Below are positions 1-5,893 of a DNA stretch of 18,402 nt, piece after piece. This DNA is from CBDVBL01 sp965555375 (GTDB lineage Bacteria > Zixibacteria > MSB-5A5 > UBA10806): assembly GCA_965555375.1 (NCBI GenBank), contig CBEWDL010000060.1:1-18402 (forward strand), in the 5' to 3' direction. The translations under genes were made by a program, and so were the position numbers. The number at the start of each line of letters is the position of its first letter. Position 1 is the first letter of the stretch. The notes under the pieces were generated by a model, which did not search any database, was not told the DNA's origin, and saw only the letters and a list, made by a program, of their open reading frames with translations.

Positions 1-2
1 TC

Positions 3-608
3 GATTTTACCGAAAGTAACCCCTACGAACACGAGGGGAACATCGTCAGGGAATTGGAATGCCGCGTTGAATCGTCGGGAATTCTAAACGTCAGCGGATT
101 TTATCGCAGCATCGTAAGAGACGATTACACCGTGCTGTATTTCAGCAGCGATGAGGGATCGACACAGAACAAGAAATTCGTGCAATACTGGTTCGACTAC
201 GACAGAAACGTAATACGTATAGAATCGAAACACGTCAATGGAACCGACACCTCGACTACCTACAAGGAGATAGAAAACGTTGATCGACGTTATTTCGATT
301 CCATATCGCTGATTTTTCGAATTAGAGACAGCTACGACACCATCGCCGCTCCCGTCTACATACCGGTTTTCGTCGATTCAAGACCGGATTCGGTTTTGAT
401 TGAATCTATCTCCCCGGGCGAAACCACCGGTCCGGACGGCGAGGCCATTTCCGCAATTATAATCGATGGGCGAATACCATTTGAGACATTCCCCGGATTC
501 GGCGATGGCTTCGAAATATACATGTCCGATGACGATTCCAGGATACCGCTTAAGGCAAAAATTGAGATGGCGTTAGGATACATTGAAATCAAGCTTAGAG
601 CCGATTGA
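3..608 (+). CDS. DUF3108 domain protein, 5'-truncated by the window edge
   Basis: The reading frame is open from base 3, so the start lies upstream of the window; a TTG at 54 is internal and not a likely start. The 201 visible residues are mostly predicted beta strand. The C-terminal stretch, with an IPFETFPGFG segment followed by FEIYMSDDDSRIPLKAKIE and a final IEIKL strand, matches the end of DUF3108 proteins, where a metal-free beta barrel closes with a 'W-x-SDDxxRIPL' strand pair. Members are exported proteins of unknown function in diderm bacteria; a signal peptide cannot be checked because the N-terminus is missing. An intrinsic terminator follows directly. The family call is fairly secure and the function is unknown. 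Confidence 0.75.
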   Translation, partial: DFTESNPYEHEGNIVRELECRVESSGILNVSGFYRSIVRDDYTVLYFSSDEGSTQNKKFVQYWFDYDRNVIRIESKHVNGTDTSTTYKEIENVDRRYFDSISLIFRIRDSYDTIAAPVYIPVFVDSRPDSVLIESISPGETTGPDGEAISAIIIDGRIPFETFPGFGDGFEIYMSDDDSRIPLKAKIEMALGYIEIKLRAD

Positions 609-611
609 TAT

Positions 612-645
612 GAAAAAGCCTGCTTCAAACGGGTCCGGCTTTTTC
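612..645 (+). terminator. Intrinsic terminator of the DUF3108 gene
   Basis: A 9-bp perfect stem (GAAAAAGCC at 612-620 with GGCTTTTTC at 637-645) encloses a 16-nt loop. The T-run of the right arm serves as the U-tract, and the stem begins three bases after the stop codon. Confidence 0.8.
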
Positions 646-671
646 GCGGATTGTCAGATCGGCTATCGGAC

Positions 672-700
672 TTGACTTAAAGATTTTTCCGGTTTAATAT
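672..700 (+). promoter_or_regulatory. Sigma70-type promoter for the GNAT gene, probably leaderless
   Basis: TTGACT at 672-677 and TAATAT at 695-700 are separated by 17 bp. A start 6-8 bases past the -10 falls at about 706-708, two to four bases before the ATG at 710, and no Shine-Dalgarno sequence is present. Confidence 0.55.
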
Positions 701-709
701 CTTTTGAGT

Positions 710-1177
710 ATGGTTAAAATCAGAAAGGCGCGCCAGGAGGAACTGCTTAAGATTGGCCGGCTGTGGGGGAAATTTATGGCCTTCAACGCCGAGTTTAATA
801 GCTCGTTCAGGATTAAAAAGAAGGCGCCTGAAATTTTTTCTAAAGAAATGATCGAGAAAATCCAGGATTCCAACTGCCGGCTTACGGTGGCTGAGATCGA
901 TGGCGAGCTGGTGGGATTCTGCTATTCGTATATTTCCCATAAGCCGAAATACTTCAAGCTTGAGAAATTCGGTTTCGTCGGAGATCTCTATGTCGAGCCG
1001 GAATACCGCCGCCAGGGAGTAGGCCGCATGCTCGTCAATGACACGCTGGATTTTTTCTCACGGCGAAAGGTCAGGCAGATAGAGCTATTGGTGGCTATAA
1101 AAAACACCGGTACTATCGAATTCTGGGAATCCCTGGGCTTCTCCCATTTGCTCACCTGGATGTACAAGCGGACATAA
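710..1177 (+). CDS. GNAT family N-acetyltransferase
   Basis: A 155-residue protein of typical single-domain GNAT length. GNAT enzymes transfer the acetyl group of acetyl-CoA to an amine on a small molecule or protein. Motif A is clear: the beta-4 strand FVGDLYVEPEYR (about residues 89-100) runs into RRQGVGRML, the R-x-x-G-x-G pyrophosphate loop (R100, G103, G105). Motif B is visible as the IEFWESLGF segment near residues 137-144, the usual 'N-x-x-A-x-x-F/W-Y-x-x-x-GF' signature with N132 before it. The substrate cannot be read from sequence. ATG at 710 is preferred over a TTG at 704 because the promoter would start transcription downstream of 704. It is a single-gene unit between a terminator and a new promoter. 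Confidence 0.88.
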   Translation: MVKIRKARQEELLKIGRLWGKFMAFNAEFNSSFRIKKKAPEIFSKEMIEKIQDSNCRLTVAEIDGELVGFCYSYISHKPKYFKLEKFGFVGDLYVEPEYRRQGVGRMLVNDTLDFFSRRKVRQIELLVAIKNTGTIEFWESLGFSHLLTWMYKRT

Positions 1178-1252
1178 CCGCATCGCTGGTGGGGCACAAA
1201 AAACTGCTCACATTTCAGATCTATCCTGTCGATTATCTAAAAAAGAAAAGCA

Positions 1253-1282
1253 TTGACATACTGGTATAGAAAAAAATAGATT
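1253..1282 (+). promoter_or_regulatory. Sigma70-type promoter for the 1312 gene
   Basis: A perfect TTGACA at 1253-1258 is followed after 18 bp by TAGATT at 1277-1282. The expected start near 1289 gives a leader of about 20 nt containing the AGGGGG ribosome-binding site. Confidence 0.6.
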
Positions 1283-1311
1283 TTAGCAATTGCGATACGA
1301 GGGGGTTGAAA

Positions 1312-1821
1312 TTGGTTCCAAACCTATCTCTGTCATTTGGGATCTTGATTGCGCACTTTATTCCGGGTGCTTCCCTTGTGCTCCTCCTATTGTTCCGCTA
1401 TAATAATAAAGTAAGCGAAGTCGCAAAAATCGTCGATCTGGCCGGCCAGAACACGACATTGGGGATTATTATTGGCATAATCGCTTCTCTGGCAGCTGGA
1501 CTTATTCTCGATGCGGCAAGATATTCCATAATTAACTCCATTAAATACTTTTCAAAAAGGTTTAGAGAATGGGATAAATATAATATGCCTGATATGAACA
1601 AGGATGATATCGCTTGCCATGAATGGATAATAGAGAACCGCTATAGATTTCATCAATTGTATGGCAATTTCTCTTTGATTTTTGTAATCGGTATTTTTAC
1701 ATGCCTGCCAACATTTTTGATGATCGCAAATTTTGTATTGCTGCTAATTTGCTTTCTTGCTTCTTTTTTTTCATATAGGACTACTGTAAATCAACTAAGA
1801 GAACGGTTCCCAAAAACCTGA
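1312..1821 (+). CDS. Uncharacterised four-helix integral membrane protein
   Basis: A 169-residue protein not assigned to a named family. Four hydrophobic segments are visible, at about residues 8-28, 46-64, 117-137 and 140-156. Between helices 2 and 3 lies a charged segment of about 50 residues rich in Arg, Lys and Asp, containing a YNMPDMNKDDIACHEWI stretch. The start is taken as TTG at 1312: AGGGGG at 1300-1305 lies six bases upstream, whereas an earlier in-frame TTG at 1306 touches the Shine-Dalgarno sequence. The gene is noticeably more AT-rich than its neighbours, which could mean horizontal acquisition. It is followed after 17 bases by the tiny lysine-rich gene and probably shares its transcript. 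Function unknown. Confidence 0.7.
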   Translation: MVPNLSLSFGILIAHFIPGASLVLLLLFRYNNKVSEVAKIVDLAGQNTTLGIIIGIIASLAAGLILDAARYSIINSIKYFSKRFREWDKYNMPDMNKDDIACHEWIIENRYRFHQLYGNFSLIFVIGIFTCLPTFLMIANFVLLLICFLASFFSYRTTVNQLRERFPKT

Positions 1822-1838
1822 TATTATGGGAGGAAAAC

Positions 1839-1949
1839 ATGTACAACGGGCCGGGCAGAGCCAAGAGAGGGGCTAAGAAAAGGATAACAAGAAAGAAAGT
1901 AGCTAAGAAAAAGGCCAAGAAGAAAACTGCCAAGAAGAAAAAGAAATAG
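1839..1949 (+). CDS. 36-residue lysine-rich basic microprotein (histone H1 tail-like)
   Basis: A short open frame with an excellent ribosome-binding site: GGGAGG at 1828-1833, five bases before the ATG. After an N-terminal MYNGPGRAKRG the protein is almost wholly Lys/Arg/Ala, with repeated KKxAKKK units and a KKKKK end, and no hydrophobic core. This composition matches bacterial histone H1-like tails and other nucleic-acid-binding polycations; it would be disordered and bind DNA or RNA non-specifically. It lies 17 bases downstream of the membrane-protein stop, so cotranscription is likely. The strong ribosome-binding site and clean composition argue for a real gene, but the function is inferred from composition alone. 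Confidence 0.65.
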   Translation: MYNGPGRAKRGAKKRITRKKVAKKKAKKKTAKKKKK

Positions 1950-2013
1950 GACCTGATCAATTTCTTAATTAGCCGTAAGATATCCCCATCCGACGTTTAT
2001 TTCTGTTTATTGC

Positions 2014-2037
2014 AGGGGCATATTGCAATGCGCCCCT
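2014..2037. repeat. 24-bp near-palindrome, candidate dispersed repeat
   Basis: Half-site AGGGGCATATTG faces CAATGCGCCCCT, a self-complementary 24-mer with two mismatched positions. It sits between the lysine-rich gene and the UbiA gene. Its flanks (GC before, ATA after) resemble those of the perfect 24-bp palindrome at 8449-8472. There is no U-tract, so it is not a standard terminator. Confidence 0.55.
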
Positions 2038-2081
2038 ATAAGTTACACGATATAAATTCAGATCTTTTCTGCTCTTTTACC

Positions 2082-2111
2082 TTGATCTTTTCTATTTTTT
2101 GACCATATTCT
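2082..2111 (+). promoter_or_regulatory. Promoter of the UbiA-DUF362-transporter operon
   Basis: TTGATC at 2082-2087 and TATTCT at 2106-2111 are separated by 18 bp. The -10 ends eight bases before the ATG at 2120, so the transcript would have at most a few leader bases, in keeping with the absence of a Shine-Dalgarno sequence. Confidence 0.45.
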
Positions 2112-2119
2112 AAGCCGTC

Positions 2120-2992
2120 ATGCTAAAAGGTATCTTGATCAGCATGCGGCCCGCTCATTGGGTCAAGAACTTAATCGTATTCGCCGCCTTGATATTCGCA
2201 CAGGTCTATATGATGCCCGATAAGGTCTGGCTGGCGGCGCTGGCGGTTGCCGCCTTCTGCCTGGGATCATCGTCGGTTTATCTGGTTAACGACATCTTCG
2301 ACCGGCAGAGCGACAGGAATCATCCCATCAAATCAAAAAGACCATTGGCTTCCGGCCTGCTGCCCGTATGGGCTGCGACTATTGCCTCCATTGCGCTGCT
2401 TGTCCTCTCAATCGCCATCGCAGCTTATATAAACATGCTGACCCTGCTGGCTCTGGCGGCATATCTGGCATTGAATCTGGCTTATTCGGCGGTTCTAAAA
2501 CATGTGGTCATAATCGATGTTATGTCTATAGCCGCCGGCTTTGTTCTGCGCGCCGTGGCCGGGGGGTTGGCTATCGAGGTACCCATATCGGCCTGGCTTC
2601 TGGTCTGCACCACCCTGCTGGCGCTCTTTCTGGGTTTCGGTAAGAGACGCCAGGAGCTCACCCTGCTTACGGATGGCGCAACCGATCATCGGAAATCGCT
2701 CGAAAGCTACTCAACCCCTTTTCTGGATCAGATGATCTCAGTGGTCACGGCTTCCACCGTGGTGGCCTACGCTTTCTATACGCTCTCGCCGGAAGTGGTG
2801 GGTCAATTCGGCACCAGGTGGCTTTCGCTGACGATTCCGTTTGTGCTTTACGGGATCTTTCGGTATCTCTTTTTGATTTTTCATAAAGAGATGGGGGGCA
2901 ACCCCACGAAGCTGATGTTGACCGATCCGCCGCTGCTTGTATGTGTTATGCTCTGGCTGGCGGCGGTCTTAATAATTATTAACTCTGGATAG
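2120..2992 (+). CDS. UbiA-family prenyltransferase, decaprenyl-phosphate phosphoribosyltransferase type
   Basis: A 290-residue, multi-helix inner-membrane enzyme of the UbiA superfamily. The first Asp-rich motif is VNDIFDRQSDRNHP (N57, D58, D61, D65) and the second region carries D133 in HVVIIDVMSIAAGFVLRAVAG. The N-terminal MRPAHWVKNLIVFA and the GKRRQEL segment (about 174-180) are typical of the decaprenyl-phosphate phosphoribosyltransferase subgroup (mycobacterial UbiA/Rv3806c type), which joins 5-phosphoribosyl diphosphate to a polyprenyl phosphate. In mycobacteria this leads to decaprenyl-phosphoarabinose for cell-wall arabinan. The next genes encode a DUF362 protein and a small transporter, supporting a role in a lipid-linked sugar pathway. 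The subgroup call rests on motif resemblance; another prenyl acceptor remains possible. Confidence 0.85.
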   Translation: MLKGILISMRPAHWVKNLIVFAALIFAQVYMMPDKVWLAALAVAAFCLGSSSVYLVNDIFDRQSDRNHPIKSKRPLASGLLPVWAATIASIALLVLSIAIAAYINMLTLLALAAYLALNLAYSAVLKHVVIIDVMSIAAGFVLRAVAGGLAIEVPISAWLLVCTTLLALFLGFGKRRQELTLLTDGATDHRKSLESYSTPFLDQMISVVTASTVVAYAFYTLSPEVVGQFGTRWLSLTIPFVLYGIFRYLFLIFHKEMGGNPTKLMLTDPPLLVCVMLWLAAVLIIINSG

Positions 2993-3001
2993 GCAAATAG
3001 A

Positions 3002-4090
3002 ATGGATAATACAAAATCGAAAGTCGCAGTGCTGAAGACGAAACCGGAAACGGCCGTTTACGATTATATCAGGCTGGCCGATCTGGCGGGGCTCAAAGAC
3101 GCCCTGCCATCGGGAAAGACAACCATTCTAAAAGATAATATCTCCTGGCACCTGCCGTTTCCCGGCGCCAATACCGTCCCGTGGCAGCTTGAAGGGGCGA
3201 TTAAAGCGCTGAGATCAACCGGAGCGGATGATCTGGTAGCGGTGCACAACGACACCGTAGTTACCGACCCTTATCTTGGCGGGAAACTCCTGAAGTTGAA
3301 ACCGGTCTATGAGAAATACGAAATCCCGGAACGATACAACAACGATCCTAAAGACTTAAAATGGGTGGAATACCCACCTAAATCTCCCATGCTCGTCCTG
3401 GATAAGATATACAACAGGGGAATCCGCATCCCGGAGTTTTTCATCGGCAAAAACATAGTCCATCTCCCCACCATGAAAACCCATATCTACACCACTACAA
3501 CAGGAGCCATGAAGAACGCGTTCGGAGGCCTTTTGAATACGAAAAGGCACTATACTCACTCGGATATTCACAAGACGCTTGTTGATTTATTATCCATTCA
3601 GAAAGAGATCCATCCGGGCATCTTCGCTTTCATGGACGGCACTACCGCCGGTTCCGGTCCCGGGCCGCGGACAATGATCCCGCATGTCAAGAACTATATA
3701 CTGGCCTCATCCGATCAGGTTGCTATCGACGCCGTGGCGGCGAAGATGATGGGCTTCGATCCTATGAGCATCGGATACATAAGATTGGGGCATGAGAACG
3801 GCCTCGGGCGCGGGCGGATCGAGGAGATAGAGATAATTGGCGAGGATATTTCCGAGCTGAATTTTGGTTTCGAGGTAGGCGACAATCTGGCATCGCACGT
3901 CGGCGATATTTTCTGGTTCTCACCTTTGAGAGTTCTGCAGAGAATTCTATTCCATACTCCCATCGTCTACATATTCGTATTCGGCTCGGCTTTTTACCAC
4001 GATAAATTATGGTACCCGTTCAAGGGGAAAAAGATATTCAACAACTGGCTCGAGACGACGGAATGGGGAGCCCTCCTCAAATCCTATTGA
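3002..4090 (+). CDS. DUF362 domain protein without cysteines
   Basis: A 362-residue protein recognisable as DUF362 by its order of motifs: a start of the form KVAVLKT, the LKDNISWH segment ('KPN' region), NIVHLPTMKTHIYTTTTGAMKNAFGG near residues 150-175 and the DGTTAGSGPGPR loop near 212-223, followed by ASSDQVAIDAVAAKMMGFDP. Many family members carry a ferredoxin-like 4Fe-4S domain, but this one has no cysteine at all, so it cannot bind a cluster through Cys. A hydrophobic stretch near residues 316-332 (IVYIFVFGSAF) may attach it to the membrane. It begins nine bases after the UbiA stop and has no strong ribosome-binding site, suggesting coupled translation. The biochemical role of the family is not established; a modifying or redox step on the lipid-linked product is inference. 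Confidence 0.82.
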   Translation: MDNTKSKVAVLKTKPETAVYDYIRLADLAGLKDALPSGKTTILKDNISWHLPFPGANTVPWQLEGAIKALRSTGADDLVAVHNDTVVTDPYLGGKLLKLKPVYEKYEIPERYNNDPKDLKWVEYPPKSPMLVLDKIYNRGIRIPEFFIGKNIVHLPTMKTHIYTTTTGAMKNAFGGLLNTKRHYTHSDIHKTLVDLLSIQKEIHPGIFAFMDGTTAGSGPGPRTMIPHVKNYILASSDQVAIDAVAAKMMGFDPMSIGYIRLGHENGLGRGRIEEIEIIGEDISELNFGFEVGDNLASHVGDIFWFSPLRVLQRILFHTPIVYIFVFGSAFYHDKLWYPFKGKKIFNNWLETTEWGALLKSY

Positions 4091-4115
4091 TGGAGCGATA
4101 ATTCGAGGATCTGCT

Positions 4116-4481
4116 ATGACATTGATATTCTTGATGGCGGTTGTCATCGCCCTGAACGTCTGCGGACACGTCTTCTTAAAAATGGGGATGAATCAGGTAG
4201 GCGAAATCGGCTCTAGATCGATTATCGATTTTGCATTGTCCGCTGCCGTGAATCCGTTCGTGCTCCTCGGCCTGGCCGGCTACGTATCATCGGTGGCTGG
4301 CTATATAGTCGTCCTGTCAAAAACCAATCTATCCGTGGCCTACCCGATTCTAATGAGCACCGGCTACGCGCTGGTTGTTTTAGTTTCCTTCATCTTTCTC
4401 AAAGAACCTTTCGGCACGGTAAAATGGGCGGGCCTGGCCTTCATTCTGGTCGGCGTGGTGCTGATTAGCCTGAGAGGATAG
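4116..4481 (+). CDS. Small four-helix SMR/EamA-like transporter, possible lipid-linked sugar flippase
   Basis: A 121-residue protein with four hydrophobic helices (about residues 2-20, 45-68, 72-91 and 98-117). The third helix region VAYPILMSTGYALVVLVSFIFLKEP and the closing WAGLAFILVGVVLISLRG are the typical half-EamA/SMR pattern, as in ArnE/ArnF and EmrE. ArnE/ArnF flip undecaprenyl-phosphate-aminoarabinose across the inner membrane. Position as third gene of an operon headed by a prenyl-phosphate phosphoribosyltransferase makes a similar flippase role attractive, but a drug/metabolite exporter is not excluded. GAGGA at 4105-4109 lies six bases before the ATG, and the gap from the DUF362 stop is 25 bases. 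Confidence 0.8.
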   Translation: MTLIFLMAVVIALNVCGHVFLKMGMNQVGEIGSRSIIDFALSAAVNPFVLLGLAGYVSSVAGYIVVLSKTNLSVAYPILMSTGYALVVLVSFIFLKEPFGTVKWAGLAFILVGVVLISLRG

Positions 4482-4485
4482 GAAT

Positions 4486-4495
4486 CCCCCCCCCC
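4486..4495. repeat. Homopolymer of ten C
   Basis: Ten consecutive C residues begin five bases after the transporter stop codon. The tract is outside any coding frame recognised here, so slippage would not alter a protein; it may also be a sequencing or assembly weak point. Confidence 0.9.
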
Positions 4496-4567
4496 GGAAG
4501 CCGTCGCACAATATCCATAATATTTTCGCAACCGATAGTGGATAAGTCCGTATATCAATTTGAAGAT

Positions 4568-4668
4568 AAAAAAAAGAGGGCAAACGATCGTCGGAAATAA
4601 TGGTTGGCCGCCTAATTAGTCCAGACGATCGCAGGTCCCGTGCAGGACAGCTTTGAGTTTGCCCTCTC
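4568..4668 (-). ncRNA. Unclassified structured small RNA, about 100 nt
   Basis: A complete small-RNA transcription unit on the minus strand. A near-consensus promoter lies at 4675-4703, the expected start is at 4667-4668, and the RNA ends in a U8 tract (4568-4575). Its two ends pair perfectly: AGAGGGCAAAC at the 5' end (4667-4657) with GTTTGCCCTCT (4585-4575), so the closing stem is also the terminator stem. Inside, CGATCGTC pairs with GACGATCG. The 3' strand is nearly continuous between the two stems, while the 5' strand carries an extra hairpin (GTCC...GGAC), giving a three-way junction. The inner stem closes a loop of about 30 nt that contains self-complementary CTAATTAG. It has no plausible start codon with a ribosome-binding site. 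It does not look like tmRNA, RNase P or SRP RNA, and is shorter than typical 6S RNA. Confidence 0.75.
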
Positions 4669-4682
4669 AGTATGAGGATAAT
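4653..4682 (+). promoter_or_regulatory. Promoter for the Spy-like gene, overlapping the small-RNA promoter
   Basis: TTGAGT at 4653-4658 and GATAAT at 4677-4682 with an 18-bp spacer. The -10 overlaps the opposite-strand -10 of the small RNA (4675-4680), and the -35 lies in the small RNA's 5' arm. The expected leader is about 40 nt and includes GGAGG. Confidence 0.45.
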
Positions 4683-4703
4683 CAAAAAACTCGCTCTTGT
4701 CAA
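4675..4703 (-). promoter_or_regulatory. Strong sigma70 promoter of the small RNA
   Basis: On the minus strand a perfect TTGACA (4703-4698) is followed after exactly 17 bp by TATCCT (4680-4675). The start is expected seven bases on, at 4668-4667, exactly where the closing stem of the small RNA begins. Confidence 0.75.
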
Positions 4704-4730
4704 TCGCAAAATTATTAACTGGAGGTTAAA

Positions 4731-5171
4731 ATGAAAAAGGTCACAGCAATTCTCATGGCAGGGTTTCTATCGATGGCCCTCGCGGCCTCCGCAGGCAACC
4801 TGCCTGAAACTCAGGTTTCGCAGATTCTCGAGCATCGTTCATCACTTGAGCTGACAAATTCCCAGGTTAAGAAGCTTAAAATCATCGAGGACACCGCCCG
4901 GGAAAAGATGACTTATGCCAGGATGCAGGCAGACATTAGACTTCAGGAAATCGAGAAGTTCACCTCCAACTGGACCAACATGAACGGTACCGCTGTCAGA
5001 GGGCTCATAAAGGAATATTACGGTTTTTTAACTCAGTATAAGATTGCGGAACTAAACGCCATAGTCCAGGCTCGCGGAATTCTCGAATATGAGCAGCTGA
5101 GCAAATTCCAGCAACTGGAGTCTATAGAATCACTCATGCTCGATATGGAGCGCGAACTGGCGCTCAGGTGA
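4731..5171 (+). CDS. Spy/CpxP-like (LTxxQ) periplasmic protein
   Basis: A 146-residue exported protein. The signal peptide covers residues 1-21 (KK, hydrophobic core, ASA-G cleavage). The mature part is highly charged and helical, with an LTNSQVKKLKIIE motif at 41-53, the LTxxQ hallmark of the Spy/CpxP superfamily, and a weaker second copy (LEYEQLSKFQQLES, about 118-131). Spy and CpxP are envelope-stress proteins; Spy is an ATP-independent periplasmic chaperone and CpxP restrains the CpxA sensor. Bacteria outside Enterobacteriaceae have many diverged relatives of unknown role, so the chaperone function is only suggested. GGAGG at 4721-4725 is five bases before the ATG. The gene is divergent from the small RNA and ends before a bidirectional terminator. 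Confidence 0.75.
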   Translation: MKKVTAILMAGFLSMALAASAGNLPETQVSQILEHRSSLELTNSQVKKLKIIEDTAREKMTYARMQADIRLQEIEKFTSNWTNMNGTAVRGLIKEYYGFLTQYKIAELNAIVQARGILEYEQLSKFQQLESIESLMLDMERELALR

Positions 5172-5204
5172 AGATCTTGTCAGGTTCTGTTGAAAAATGG
5201 TTCC

Positions 5205-5262
5205 TGAGTTTCCCGAATCGGTCTCTATCCTCTTCCCTCCGGGATAGAGGCCGACTCATTTT
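5205..5262. terminator. Bidirectional terminator between convergent genes
   Basis: The core stem pairs CGGTCTCTATCC (5219-5230) with GGGATAGAGGCCG (5241-5253), with one mismatched T around a loop of about ten bases. An outer TGAGT/ACTCA pair extends it. TTTT follows on the plus strand, and TTTTT follows a few bases beyond it on the minus strand. It separates the Spy-like gene from recR. Confidence 0.7.
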
Positions 5263-5297
5263 GATAGACAGAATTTCAAAACCTGGGATTTATTTCC

Positions 5298-5888
5298 CTA
5301 TTCCAGAGGGGTTCTATTCTCCAGTGCTCTGGCCAGGGTAGTCTTATCGGCGAATTCAAGAGATCCTCCCGCCGGTAGCCCCCGTGCAATCCGCGTCATC
5401 TTGACCCCTCTACCCTTCAAGATAGATATCAAGTAGGTGGCGGTAGCCTCACCCTCGGTGGAAGGATTGGTTGCCAGTATGACCTCAGTGACACCTTCTT
5501 TGAGCCTGCTTTTGAGAGAGTCAATATTCAGATTCTCGGGGCCGATACCATCGAGGGGAGACAGAACGCCTCCCAGAACATGGTAGGAACCCTTGAATTC
5601 GCCCATAGATTCGATGGCGGAGACGTCCGATGATTCCTCCACAACACATATAACCGATTTCGTGCGGGATTTATCCGCGCATATATCGCATAGATCGACC
5701 TCGGCCAGATTCCCGCATACGGAGCAGGCTTTGAGCTTGCGACGGGCGTTGATTATCCGCTCTGCAATCTCCTCCGATTCCTCGACCGGCCTTTTCAAAA
5801 GATGGAAAGCCAGCCGGGCAGCGCTCTTTTTGCCGATCCCCGGCAGAGAGGAAAGCGCCTCTATCAATTCATCCAGAGCCTTTGACAT
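5298..5888 (-). CDS. recR: Recombination mediator protein RecR
   Basis: A 196-residue protein of standard RecR length. RecR works with RecF and RecO to load RecA on single-stranded gaps. The domains appear in order: helix-hairpin-helix (LSSLPGIGKKSAARLAFHLL, about 12-31), a C4 zinc finger (C55, C58, C67, C70), and a Toprim domain from about 78 (CVVEE) through NPSTEGEATA (141-150), with the family segment YHVLGGVLSPLDGIGPE between. It starts five bases after the ybaB stop codon and has no clear Shine-Dalgarno sequence, so translation is probably coupled. Last gene of the dnaX-ybaB-recR cluster. Confidence 0.97.
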   Translation of the reverse strand: MSKALDELIEALSSLPGIGKKSAARLAFHLLKRPVEESEEIAERIINARRKLKACSVCGNLAEVDLCDICADKSRTKSVICVVEESSDVSAIESMGEFKGSYHVLGGVLSPLDGIGPENLNIDSLKSRLKEGVTEVILATNPSTEGEATATYLISILKGRGVKMTRIARGLPAGGSLEFADKTTLARALENRTPLE

Positions 5889-5893
5889 ACGGC

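Noticed and set aside
2108..2119. 12-mer ATTCTAAGCCGT immediately before the UbiA start and also before the recR start (minus, near 5889-5900)
   Set aside because: In the recR case the bases are the last codons and stop of ybaB, and several 12-mer matches are expected by chance in a window this long. I treat it as coincidence.
4568..4668. The small RNA as a plus-strand attenuator of the Spy-like gene
   Set aside because: The A-run precedes the stem on the plus strand, so it could terminate only on the minus strand, and the strong promoter also points that way.
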